Assembly: GCA_020466095.1 (NCBI GenBank)
Contig: CM035807.1
Location: forward strand, 17,222,985 to 17,286,984
Direction of reading: 5' to 3'
Source of the DNA: Chlorops oryzae
Taxonomy: Eukaryota; Arthropoda; Insecta; Diptera; Chloropidae
Length of the DNA stretch: 64,000 nucleotides
Both the position numbers and the translations under genes were made by a program. Shown here piece after piece: positions 1 through 11,949 of this stretch; within the stretch, counting starts at the first letter, position 1, and each line of letters opens with the position of its first letter. The notes beneath the pieces were generated by a model, which had not been told where the DNA came from, did no database searches, and was given only the letters and a program-made list of their open reading frames with translations.

Positions 1-149
1 GTTTGCGCGTACATGGCTTGTACCGTTTGTGTTGGAGGATTTATCGATAAATTGTATGGAATTGTGCAAATACTTGTAGGTCTAAGCTAATTCCCTCGGC
101 AGAGCTTGTGTTTTCGCTATACCAGTTTGTGTCCGAACTGGGTTTGTAT
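1..149. repeat. Degenerate partial linker at the array edge
   Basis: This stretch precedes the first full array unit. Its second half (about 100-149) weakly matches the array linker: words such as TTTTCGCTAT and GTCCGAACTGGGTT correspond to TATTCGCTAT and ATCTGAACTAGGTT in the linker. It is probably a diverged, truncated unit, or the end of a related repeat that continues left of the window. The first half matches nothing else here. Confidence 0.4.
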
Positions 150-3100
150 GAAAAAGCTTGTCAAAAGCTTTTGTATTCGCTATGCTAGTTGTTTGAGTCT
201 TAGCTATGCATGTTATCTGAACTAGGTTCATACGTCACGAAATTAGTGACAGAGGTCTTTGAGTGGGCGTAGCACAAAAAGTAGGCGTGGCAGAGTTACG
301 AAGTTGAACTTTTCCGACTTTGGGGCACAACATTAAGTTAAATTCCGAATGTCGGTCCCGTGGGTTCAAAATTGTGGATTTTGGAAAAACCCGTTTTCTG
401 TTTGAGGGGGTTGGGGTGGTTCGATTTCAAAAATTTTTTGGGAATCTCTTAGATCTAGAGATAGAAACGTCCATGCCAAATTTCAAAGCCCTAGGGCAAC
501 TCCTTCTATGATTTACCAAGAAATGTATGGAGTTCAAGCGCTTAACCTCCATACATTTCTTGGTAAATCATAGAAGGAGTTACCCTAGGGTCTTGAAATT
601 TGGCATGGACGCTTCTATCTCTAGATCTAAGAGATTCCCAAAAATTTTTGAAATCGAACCACCCCAACCCCCTCAAACAGAAAACGGGTTTTTCTAAAAT
701 CCACAATTTTGAACCCACGGGACCGACATTCGGAATTTAGCTTACTTTTGTGCCCCAGAGTTGGAAAAGTTCAAGTTCGTAACGCTGCCACGCCTACTTT
801 TTGTGCTACGCCCTCTTAAAGTCCTTTATCAGATATTCGTGACGTAAGAGCAGACTTAAGACGCGAACGTGAAAAAGCTTGTCAAAAGCTTTTGTATTCG
901 CTATGCTAGTTGTTTGAGTCTTAGCTATGCATGTTATCTGAACTAGGTTCATACGTCACGAATTAGTGACAGAGGTCTTTGAGTGGGCGTAGCACAAAAA
1001 GTAGGCGTGGCAGAGTTACGAAGTTGAACTTTTCCGACTTTGGGGCACAACATTAAGTTAAATTCCGAATGTCGGTCCCGTGGGTTCAAAATTGTGGATT
1101 TTGGAAAAACCCGTTTTCTGTTTGAGGGGGTTGGGGTGGTTCGATTTCAAAAATTTTTTGGGAATCTCTTAGATCTAGAGATAGAAACGTCCATGCCAAA
1201 TTTCAAAGCCCTAGGGCAACTCCTTCTATGATTTACCAAGAAATGTATGGAGTTCAAGCGCTTAACCTCCATACATTTCTTGGTAAATCATAGAAGGAGT
1301 TACCCTAGGGTCTTGAAATTTGGCATGGACGCTTCTATCTCTAGATCTAAGAGATTCCCAAAAATTTTTGAAATCGAACCACCCCAACCCCCTCAAACAG
1401 AAAACGGGTTTTTCTAAAATCCACAATTTTGAACCCACGGGACCGACATTCGGAATTTAGCTTACTTTTGTGCCCCAGAGTTGGAAAAGTTCAAGTTCGT
1501 AACGCTGCCACGCCTACTTTTTGTGCTACGCCCTCTTAAAGTCCTTTATCAGATATTCGTGACGTAAGAGCAGACTTAAGACGCGAACGTGAAAAAGCTT
1601 GTCAAAAGCTTTTGTATTCGCTATGCTAGTTGTTTGAGTCTTAGCTATGCATGTTATCTGAACTAGGTTCATACGTCACGAATTAGTGACAGAGGTCTTT
1701 GAGTGGGCGTAGCACAAAAAGTAGGCGTGGCAGAGTTACGAAGTTGAACTTTTCCGACTTTGGGGCACAACATTAAGTTAAATTCCGAATGTCGGTCCCG
1801 TGGGTTCAAAATTGTGGATTTTGGAAAAACCCGTTTTCTGTTTGAGGGGGTTGGGGTGGTTCGATTTCAAAAATTTTTTGGGAATCTCTTAGATCTAGAG
1901 ATAGAAACGTCCATGCCAAATTTCAAAGCCCTAGGGCAACTCCTTCTATGATTTACCAAGAAATGTATGGAGTTCAAGCGCTTAACCTCCATACATTTCT
2001 TGGTAAATCATAGAAGGAGTTACCCTAGGGTCTTGAAATTTGGCATGGACGCTTCTATCTCTAGATCTAAGAGATTCCCAAAAAATTTTTGAAATCGAAC
2101 CACCCCAACCCCCTCAAACAGAAAACGGGTTTTTCTAAAATCCACAATTTTGAACCCACGGGACCGACATTCGGAATTTAGCTTACTTTTGTGCCCCAGA
2201 GTTGGAAAAGTTCAAGTTCGTAACGCTGCCACGCCTACTTTTTGTGCTACGCCCTCTTAAAGTCCTTTATCAGATATTCGTGACGTAAGAGCAGACTTAA
2301 GACGCGAACGTGAAAAAGCTTGTCAAAAGCTTTTGTATTCGCTATGCTAGTTGTTTGAGTCTTAGCTATGCATGTTATCTGAACTAGGTTCATACGTCAC
2401 GAATTAGTGACAGAGGTCTTTGAGTGGGCGTAGCACAAAAAGTAGGCGTGGCAGAGTTACGAAGTTGAACTTTTCCGACTTTGGGGCACAACATTAAGTT
2501 AAATTCCGAATGTCGGTCCCGTGGGTTCAAAATTGTGGATTTTGGAAAAACCCGTTTTCTGTTTGAGGGGGTTGGGGTGGTTCGATTTCAAAAATTTTTT
2601 GGGAATCTCTTAGATCTAGAGATAGAAACGTCCATGCCAAATTTCAAAGCCCTAGGGCAACTCCTTCTATGATTTACCAAGAAATGTATGGAGTTCAAGC
2701 GCTTAACCTCCATACATTTCTTGGTAAATCATAGAAGGAGTTACCCTAGGGTCTTGAAATTTGGCATGGACGCTTCTATCTCTAGATCTAAGAGATTCCC
2801 AAAAATTTTTTGAAATCGAACCACCCCAACCCCTCAAACAGAAAACGGGTTTTTCTAAAATCCACAATTTTGAACCCACGGGACCGACATTCGGAATTTA
2901 GCTTACTTTTGTGCCCCAGAGTTGGAAAAGTTCAAGTTCGTAACGCTGCCACGCCTACTTTTTGTGCTACGCCCTCTTAAAGTCCTTTATCAGATATTCG
3001 TGACGTAAGAGCAGACTTAAGACGCGAACGTGAAAAAGCTTGTCAAAAGCTTTTGTATTCGCTATGCTAGTTGTTTGAGTCTTAGCTATGCATGTTATCT

Positions 3101-6100
3101 GAACTAGGTTCATACGTCACGAATTAGTGACAGAGGTCTTTGAGTGGGCGTAGCACAAAAAGTAGGCGTGGCAGAGTTACGAAGTTGAACTTTTCCGACT
3201 TTGGGGCACAACATTAAGTTAAATTCCGAATGTCGGTCCCGTGGGTTCAAAATTGTGGATTTTGGAAAAACCCGTTTTCTGTTTGAGGGGGTTGGGGTGG
3301 TTCGATTTCAAAAATTTTTTGGGAATCTCTTAGATCTAGAGATAGAAACGTCCATGCCAAATTTCAAAGCCCTAGGGCAACTCCTTCTATGATTTACCAA
3401 GAAATGTATGGAGTTCAAGCGCTTAACCTCCATACATTTCTTGGTAAATCATAGAAGGAGTTACCCTAGGGTCTTGAAATTTGGCATGGACGCTTCTATC
3501 TCTAGATCTAAGAGATTCCCAAAAAATTTTTGAAATCGAACCACCCCAACCCCCTCAAACAGAAAACGGGTTTTTCTAAAATCCACAATTTTGAACCCAC
3601 GGGACCGACATTCGGAATTTAGCTTACTTTTGTGCCCCAGAGTTGGAAAAGTTCAAGTTCGTAACGCTGCCACGCCTACTTTTTGTGCTACGCCCTCTTA
3701 AAGTCCTTTATCAGATATTCGTGACGTAAGAGCAGACTTAAGACGCGAACGTGAAAAAGCTTGTCAAAAGCTTTTGTATTCGCTATGCTAGTTGTTTGAG
3801 TCTTAGCTATGCATGTTATCTGAACTAGGTTCATACGTCACGAATTAGTGACAGAGGTCTTTGAGTGGGCGTAGCACAAAAAGTAGGCGTGGCAGAGTTA
3901 CGAAGTTGAACTTTTCCGACTTTGGGGCACAACATTAAGTTAAATTCCGAATGTCGGTCCCGTGGGTTCAAAATTGTGGATTTTGGAAAAACCCGTTTTC
4001 TGTTTGAGGGGGTTGGGGTGGTTCGATTTCAAAAATTTTTTGGGAATCTCTTAGATCTAGAGATAGAAACGTCCATGCCAAATTTCAAAGCCCTAGGGCA
4101 ACTCCTTCTATGATTTACCAAGAAATGTATGGAGTTCAAGCGCTTAACCTCCATACATTTCTTGGTAAATCATAGAAGGAGTTACCCTAGGGTCTTGAAA
4201 TTTGGCATGGACGCTTCTATCTCTAGATCTAAGAGATTCCCAAAAAATTTTTGAAATCGAACCACCCCAACCCCCTCAAACAGAAAACGGGTTTTTCTAA
4301 AATCCACAATTTTGAACCCACGGGACCGACATTCGGAATTTAGCTTACTTTTGTGCCCCAGAGTTGGAAAAGTTCAAGTTCGTAACGCTGCCACGCCTAC
4401 TTTTTGTGCTACGCCCTCTTAAAGTCCTTTATCAGATATTCGTGACGTAAGAGCAGACTTAAGACGCGAACGTGAAAAAGCTTGTCAAAAGCTTTTGTAT
4501 TCGCTATGCTAGTTGTTTGAGTCTTAGCTATGCATGTTATCTGAACTAGGTTCATACGTCACGAATTAGTGACAGAGGTCTTTGAGTGGGCGTAGCACAA
4601 AAAGTAGGCGTGGCAGAGTTACGAAGTTGAACTTTTCCGACTTTGGGGCACAACATTAAGTTAAATTCCGAATGTCGGTCCCGTGGGTTCAAAATTGTGG
4701 ATTTTGGAAAAACCCGTTTTCTGTTTGAGGGGGTTGGGGTGGTTCGATTTCAAAAATTTTTTGGGAATCTCTTAGATCTAGAGATAGAAACGTCCATGCC
4801 AAATTTCAAAGCCCTAGGGCAACTCCTTCTATGATTTACCAAGAAATGTATGGAGTTCAAGCGCTTAACCTCCATACATTTCTTGGTAAATCATAGAAGG
4901 AGTTACCCTAGGGTCTTGAAATTTGGCATGGACGCTTCTATCTCTAGATCTAAGAGATTCCCAAAAAATTTTTGAAATCGAACCACCCCAACCCCCTCAA
5001 ACAGAAAACGGGTTTTTCTAAAATCCACAATTTTGAACCCACGGGACCGACATTCGGAATTTAGCTTACTTTTGTGCCCCAGAGTTGGAAAAGTTCAAGT
5101 TCGTAACGCTGCCACGCCTACTTTTTGTGCTACGCCCTCTTAAAGTCCTTTATCAGATATTCGTGACGTAAGAGCAGACTTAAGACGCGAACGTGAAAAA
5201 GCTTGTCAAAAGCTTTTGTATTCGCTATGCTAGTTGTTTGAGTCTTAGCTATGCATGTTATCTGAACTAGGTTCATACGTCACGAATTAGTGACAGAGGT
5301 CTTTGAGTGGGCGTAGCACAAAAAGTAGGCGTGGCAGAGTTACGAAGTTGAACTTTTCCGACTTTGGGGCACAACATTAAGTTAAATTCCGAATGTCGGT
5401 CCCGTGGGTTCAAAATTGTGGATTTTGGAAAAACCCGTTTTCTGTTTGAGGGGGTTGGGGTGGTTCGATTTCAAAAATTTTTTGGGAATCTCTTAGATCT
5501 AGAGATAGAAACGTCCATGCCAAATTTCAAAGCCCTAGGGCAACTCCTTCTATGATTTACCAAGAAATGTATGGAGTTCAAGCGCTTAACCTCCATACAT
5601 TTCTTGGTAAATCATAGAAGGAGTTACCCTAGGGTCTTGAAATTTGGCATGGACGCTTCTATCTCTAGATCTAAGAGATTCCCAAAAAATTTTTGAAATC
5701 GAACCACCCCAACCCCCTCAAACAGAAAACGGGTTTTTCTAAAATCCACAATTTTGAACCCACGGGACCGACATTCGGAATTTAGCTTACTTTTGTGCCC
5801 CAGAGTTGGAAAAGTTCAAGTTCGTAACGCTGCCACGCCTACTTTTTGTGCTACGCCCTCTTAAAGTCCTTTATCAGATATTCGTGACGTAAGAGCAGAC
5901 TTAAGACGCGAACGTGAAAAAGCTTGTCAAAAGCTTTTGTATTCGCTATGCTAGTTGTTTGAGTCTTAGCTATGCATGTTATCTGAACTAGGTTCATACG
6001 TCACGAATTAGTGACAGAGGTCTTTGAGTGGGCGTAGCACAAAAAGTAGGCGTGGCAGAGTTACGAAGTTGAACTTTTCCGACTTTGGGGCACAACATTA

Positions 6101-9100
6101 AGTTAAATTCCGAATGTCGGTCCCGTGGGTTCAAAATTGTGGATTTTGGAAAAACCCGTTTTCTGTTTGAGGGGGTTGGGGTGGTTCGATTTCAAAAATT
6201 TTTTGGGAATCTCTTAGATCTAGAGATAGAAACGTCCATGCCAAATTTCAAAGCCCTAGGGCAACTCCTTCTATGATTTACCAAGAAATGTATGGAGTTC
6301 AAGCGCTTAACCTCCATACATTTCTTGGTAAATCATAGAAGGAGTTACCCTAGGGTCTTGAAATTTGGCATGGACGCTTCTATCTCTAGATCTAAGAGAT
6401 TCCCAAAAAATTTTTGAAATCGAACCACCCCAACCCCCTCAAACAGAAAACGGGTTTTTCTAAAATCCACAATTTTGAACCCACGGGACCGACATTCGGA
6501 ATTTAGCTTACTTTTGTGCCCCAGAGTTGGAAAAGTTCAAGTTCGTAACGCTGCCACGCCTACTTTTTGTGCTACGCCCTCTTAAAGTCCTTTATCAGAT
6601 ATTCGTGACGTAAGAGCAGACTTAAGACGCGAACGTGAAAAAGCTTGTCAAAAGCTTTTGTATTCGCTATGCTAGTTGTTTGAGTCTTAGCTATGCATGT
6701 TATCTGAACTAGGTTCATACGTCACGAATTAGTGACAGAGGTCTTTGAGTGGGCGTAGCACAAAAAGTAGGCGTGGCAGAGTTACGAAGTTGAACTTTTC
6801 CGACTTTGGGGCACAACATTAAGTTAAATTCCGAATGTCGGTCCCGTGGGTTCAAAATTGTGGATTTTGGAAAAACCCGTTTTCTGTTTGAGGGGGTTGG
6901 GGTGGTTCGATTTCAAAAATTTTTTGGGAATCTCTTAGATCTAGAGATAGAAACGTCCATGCCAAATTTCAAAGCCCTAGGGCAACTCCTTCTATGATTT
7001 ACCAAGAAATGTATGGAGTTCAAGCGCTTAACCTCCATACATTTCTTGGTAAATCATAGAAGGAGTTACCCTAGGGTCTTGAAATTTGGCATGGACGCTT
7101 CTATCTCTAGATCTAAGAGATTCCCAAAAATTTTTGAAATCGAACCACCCCAACCCCCTCAAACAGAAAACGGGTTTTTCTAAAATCCACAATTTTGAAC
7201 CCACGGGACCGACATTCGGAATTTAGCTTACTTTTGTGCCCCAGAGTTGGAAAAGTTCAAGTTCGTAACGCTGCCACGCCTACTTTTTGTGCTACGCCCT
7301 CTTAAAGTCCTTTATCAGATATTCGTGACGTAAGAGCAGACTTAAGACGCGAACGTGAAAAAGCTTGTCAAAAGCTTTTGTATTCGCTATGCTAGTTGTT
7401 TGAGTCTTAGCTATGCATGTTATCTGAACTAGGTTCATACGTCACGAATTAGTGACAGAGGTCTTTGAGTGGGCGTAGCACAAAAAGTAGGCGTGGCAGA
7501 GTATCGAAGTTGAACTTTTCCGACTTTGGGGCACAACATTAAGTTAAATTCCGAATGTCGGTCCCGTGGGTTCAAAATTGTGGATTTTGGAAAAACCCGT
7601 TTTCTGTTTGAGGGGGTTGGGGTGGTTCGATTTCAAAAATTTTTTGGGAATCTCTTAGATCTAGAGATAGAAACGTCCATGCCAAATTTCAAAGCCCTAG
7701 GGCAACTCCTTCTATGATTTACCAAGAAATGTATGGAGTTCAAGCGCTTAACCTCCATACATTTCTTGGTAAATCATAGAAGGAGTTACCCTAGGGTCTT
7801 GAAATTTGGCATGGACGCTTCTATCTCTAGATCTAAGAGATTCCCAAAAAATTTTTGAAATCGAACCACCCCAACCCCCTCAAACAGAAAACGGGTTTTT
7901 CTAAAATCCACAATTTTGAACCCACGGGACCGACATTCGGAATTTAGCTTACTTTTGTGCCCCAGAGTTGGAAAAGTTCAAGTTCGTAACGCTGCCACGC
8001 CTACTTTTTGTGCTACGCCCTCTTAAAGTCCTTTATCAGATATTCGTGACGTAAGAGCAGACTTAAGACGCGAACGTGAAAAAGCTTGTCAAAAGCTTTT
8101 GTATTCGCTATGCTAGTTGTTTGAGTCTTAGCTATGCATGTTATCTGAACTAGGTTCATACGTCACGAATTAGTGACAGAGGTCTTTGAGTGGGCGTAGC
8201 ACAAAAAGTAGGCGTGGCAGAGTTACGAAGTTGAACTTTTCCGACTTTGGGGCACAACATTAAGTTAAATCCCGAATGTCGGTCCCGTGGGTTCAAAATT
8301 GTGGATTTGGAAAAACCCGTTTTCTGTTTGAGGGGGTTGGGGTGGTTCGATTTCAAAAATTTTTTGGAATCTCTTAGATCTAGAGATAGAAACGTCCATG
8401 CCAAATTTCAAAGCCCTAGGGCAACTCCTTCTATGATTTACCAAGAAATGTATGGAGTTCAAGCGCTTAACCTCCATACATTTCTTGGTAAATCATAGAA
8501 GGAGTTACCCTAGGGTCTTGAAATTTGGCATGGACGCTTCTATCTCTAGATCTAAGAGATTCCCAAAAAATTTTTGAAATCGAACCACCCCAACCCCCTC
8601 AAACAGAAAACGGGTTTTTCTAAAATCCACAATTTTGAACCCACGGGACCGACATTCGGAATTTAGCTTACTTTTGTGCCCCAGAGTTGGAAAAGTTCAA
8701 GTTCGTAACGCTGCCACGCCTACTTTTTGTGCTACGCCCTCTTAAAGTCCTTTATCAGATATTCGTGACGTAAGAGCAGACTTAAGACGCGAACGTGAAA
8801 AAGCTTGTCAAAAGCTTTTGTATTCGCTATGCTAGTTGTTTGAGTCTTAGCTATGCATGTTATCTGAACTAGGTTCATACGTCACGAATTAGTGACAGAG
8901 GTCTTTGAGTGGGCGTAGCACAAAAAGTAGGCGTGGCAGAGTTACGAAGTTGAACTTTTCCGACTTTGGGGCACAACATTAAGTTAAATTCCGAATGTCG
9001 GTCCCGTGGGTTCAAAATTGTGGATTTTGGAAAAACCCGTTTCTGTTTGAGGGGGTTGGGTGGTTCGATTTCAAAAATTTTTTTGGAATCTCTTAGATCT

Positions 9101-11940
9101 AGAATAGAAACGTCCATGCCAAATTTCAAAGCCCTAGGCAACTCCTTCTATGATTTACCAAGAAATGTATGGAGTTCAAGCGCTTAACCTCCATACATTT
9201 CTTGGTAAATCATAGAAGGAGTTACCCTAGGGTCTTGAAATTTGGCATGGACGCTTCTATCTCTAGATCTAAGAGATTCCCAAAAAATTTTTGAAATCGA
9301 ACCACCCCAACCCCCTCAAACAGAAAACGGGTTTTTCTAAAATCCACAATTTTGAACCCACGGGACCGACATTCGGAATTTAGCTTACTTTTGTGCCCCA
9401 GAGTTGGAAAAGTTCAAGTTCGTAACGCTGCCACGCCTACTTTTTGTGCTACGCCCTCTTAAAAAGTCCTTTATCAGATATTCGTGACGTAAGAGCAGAC
9501 TTAAGACGCGAACGTGAAAAAGCTTGTCAAAAGCTTTTGTATTCGCTATGCTAGTTGTTTGAGTCTTAGCTATGCATGTTATCTGAACTAGGTTCATACG
9601 TCACGAATTAGTGACAGAGGTCTTTGAGTGGGCGTAGCACAAAAAGTAGGCGTGGCAGAGTTACGAAGTTGAACTTTTCCGACTTTGGGGCACAACATTA
9701 AGTTAAATTCCGAATGTCGGTCCCGTGGGTTCAAAATTGTGGATTTTGGAAAAACCCGTTTTCTGTTTGAGGGGGTTGGGGTGGTTCGATTTCAAAAATT
9801 TTTTGTTGAATCTCTTAGATCTAGAGATAGAAACGTCCATGCCAAATTTCAAAGCCCTAGGGCAACTCCTTCTATGATTTACCAAGAAATGTATGGAGTT
9901 CAAGCGCTTAACCTCCATACATTTCTTGGTAAATCATAGAAGGAGTTACCCTAGGGTCTTGAAATTTGGCATGGACGCTTCTATCTCTAGATCTAAGAGA
10001 TTCCCAAAAAATTTTTGAAATCGAACCACCCCAACCCCCTCAAACAGAAAACGGGTTTTTCTAAAATCCACAATTTTGAACCCACGGGACCGACATTCGG
10101 AATTTAGCTTACTTTTGTGCCCCAGAGTTGGAAAAGTTCAAGTTCGTAACGCTGCCACGCCTACTTTTTGTGCTACGCCCTCTTAAAGTCCTTTATCAGA
10201 TATTCGTGACGTAAGACAGATTAAGACGCGAACGTGAAAACCTTGTCAAAACTTTTGTTTGCTAGGATTTTTGAGTTTAGCTATTGCATTGTTATTGAAC
10301 TAGGTCAACGTCACAATTAGTGAAGGTTTTGAGTTGGGCGTAGGAACAAAAAAGGCGGGCAAGAGTTACGAAGTTGAATTTTCCGACTTGGGCAACAACA
10401 TTTGGAAATTGAAGTCGGTTCCCTGGGTTCAAATTGTGATTTGGAAAAACCGTTTCTTTTGAATTGGGTGGTTCAAAAAATTTTTGGGAATCCAACTAAG
10501 ATAGAAACGGGTTCCAAATCCAAATTTAAGGCTGGGCAAACTTTCTATGGATTTACAAAAATTTATGGATTTAACCTTAATCCATACATTTCTTGTTAAA
10601 CATAGAAGGAGTTACCCTAGGCTTAAATTTGGATGGACCTTCTTTAATCTCTAGGATCTAGAATTCCAAAAAATTTTTAAATCAAACCCAACCCTCAAAC
10701 AGAAAACGGTTTTTCTAAAACCACAATTTTGAACCCACGGGAGACATTGGAATTTAGGTTATTGAGAGTTGAAAAAATTCAAGTTGTAACGTAAAAGCCT
10801 TTTTTTTACGCCCTCTTAAAGTCCTTTATCAGATATTGTATAAAGAACTTAAACCAATAAAAATTTAAAACTTTTGATTCGTATTAGGTTTTGATTTACT
10901 TTGATGACAATTTTACGCACGAATTAGGACAAGGTCTTTGATCTAACAAAAAGTAGGGTGGCAGGTTGAATTGAATTTTCCATTTGGGGCAAAACATTAA
11001 TTAAATTCCGAATTGGTGTGGGTTAAAATTTGGATTTTGGAAAAACCCGTTTTCTTTTGAGGGGTTGGGGTGGTTCGATTTAAAAATTTTTTGGGAATTT
11101 TGCAAATGAAATCCATGCCAAATTTCAAAGCCCAGGGAATCCTTCTATGTTTCCAAGAAATGTTGGAAAGCCAACCTCCAACTTTTTGGTAAATCATAGA
11201 AGGATTACCCTATTTGAAATTTGGCATGGAGTTTTCTCTGATCTAAAATTCCCAAAAATTTTAAATCGAAAAACCCCCTCAAACGAAAACGGGTTTTTCA
11301 AAATCCCAATTTTAACCCAGGGACCGACATTCGGAATTTAGCTTACGGCCCCAGAGTTGGGTTCAAGTTCGTCGCTCCACGCCTCTTTTGTGCTACGCCC
11401 TTTAAATTTTATAATATTCGGACTAAGAGAGACTTAAGCGGAACGTGAAAAACTTGTCAAAAGCTTTTGTATTCCATGCTGTTGGAGCTTAGCTATGCAT
11501 TTACTGCTAGGTTCATACGTACGAATTAGTACAGGGCTTTTGGGCTCACAAAAAGTAGGCGTGGCAGAACGAAGTTCTTTTCCGACTTTGGGGCAAACTT
11601 AAGAAATTCCGAAGTCGGTCCCGTGGGAAAAGGGATTTGGAAAAACCCGTTTTCTTTTAGGGGGGGGGGGTTATTTAAAAATTTTTTTGGGAATTTTAAT
11701 TAGGATAGAAACTATGCCAAATTTCAAAGCCCTAGGGCAACCCTTTTGTTTCCAAGAAATTTGGGTTCCGCTTCCTCCAACATTTTTGGAAATCAAGAAG
11801 GAGTTATAGGGTCTTGAAATTTGGCAGGACCTTCTATCTCTAGATTAAGAGATTCCCAAAAAATTTTTGAAAGAAAAATAAACAGAAAAGGGTTTTTTAA
11901 AATAAATTTTGAACCCACGGGACCGACATTCAATTTTATT
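150..11940. repeat. Tandem array of about 17 inverted-repeat (hairpin) units of 720 bp
   Basis: Unit length is 720-721 bp; the word TACGTCACGAATTAGTGACA recurs at about 951, 1671, 2392, 3112, 3833, 4554, 5275, 5996, 6717, 7437, 8158, 8877 and 9596, with a one-base variant at 231. Each unit is one large dyad. In unit 1 the left arm starts at 231 and the right arm ends at about 846, with the centre near 539 at AAGCGCTT and almost no loop. Arms are about 308 bp and complementary except for scattered mismatches and small indels. A linker of about 104 bp separates hairpins. Units 1-14 are nearly identical, differing by single-base indels mostly in A or T runs near the arms. Three more hairpin centres lie near 10575, 11175 and 11770 in a degraded tail. 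A 63-codon ORF recurs in the left arm but has no sign of selection. It could be a satellite, an amplified foldback element or an hpRNA locus. Confidence 0.95.
10216..11940. repeat. Deletion-rich degraded end of the hairpin array
   Basis: From about 10216 the array changes abruptly from nearly perfect copies to copies with many 1-4 base deletions. The distance between matching landmarks falls from 720 to about 602 and 604 bp (CGTCAC near 10309, CGCACGAATTA near 10911, CGTACGAATTAG near 11515). Substitutions are few compared with losses. That is unlike normal satellite divergence and more like an uncorrected single long read joined to polished sequence. Real decay at an array edge cannot be excluded from sequence alone. 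Confidence 0.8.
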
Positions 11941-11949
11941 TTTATTTTT

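Noticed and set aside
320..511. A 63-codon ORF recurring identically in eleven array units, with longer variants in others
   Set aside because: It lies in one arm of the inverted repeat and is kept only because units are homogenised. Single-base indels in later units change or end the frame freely, there is no domain, and the non-coding arm is equally conserved.
231..9900. CRISPR-like regular repeats
   Set aside because: Units are 720 bp and identical throughout, with no spacers, in a eukaryotic context.
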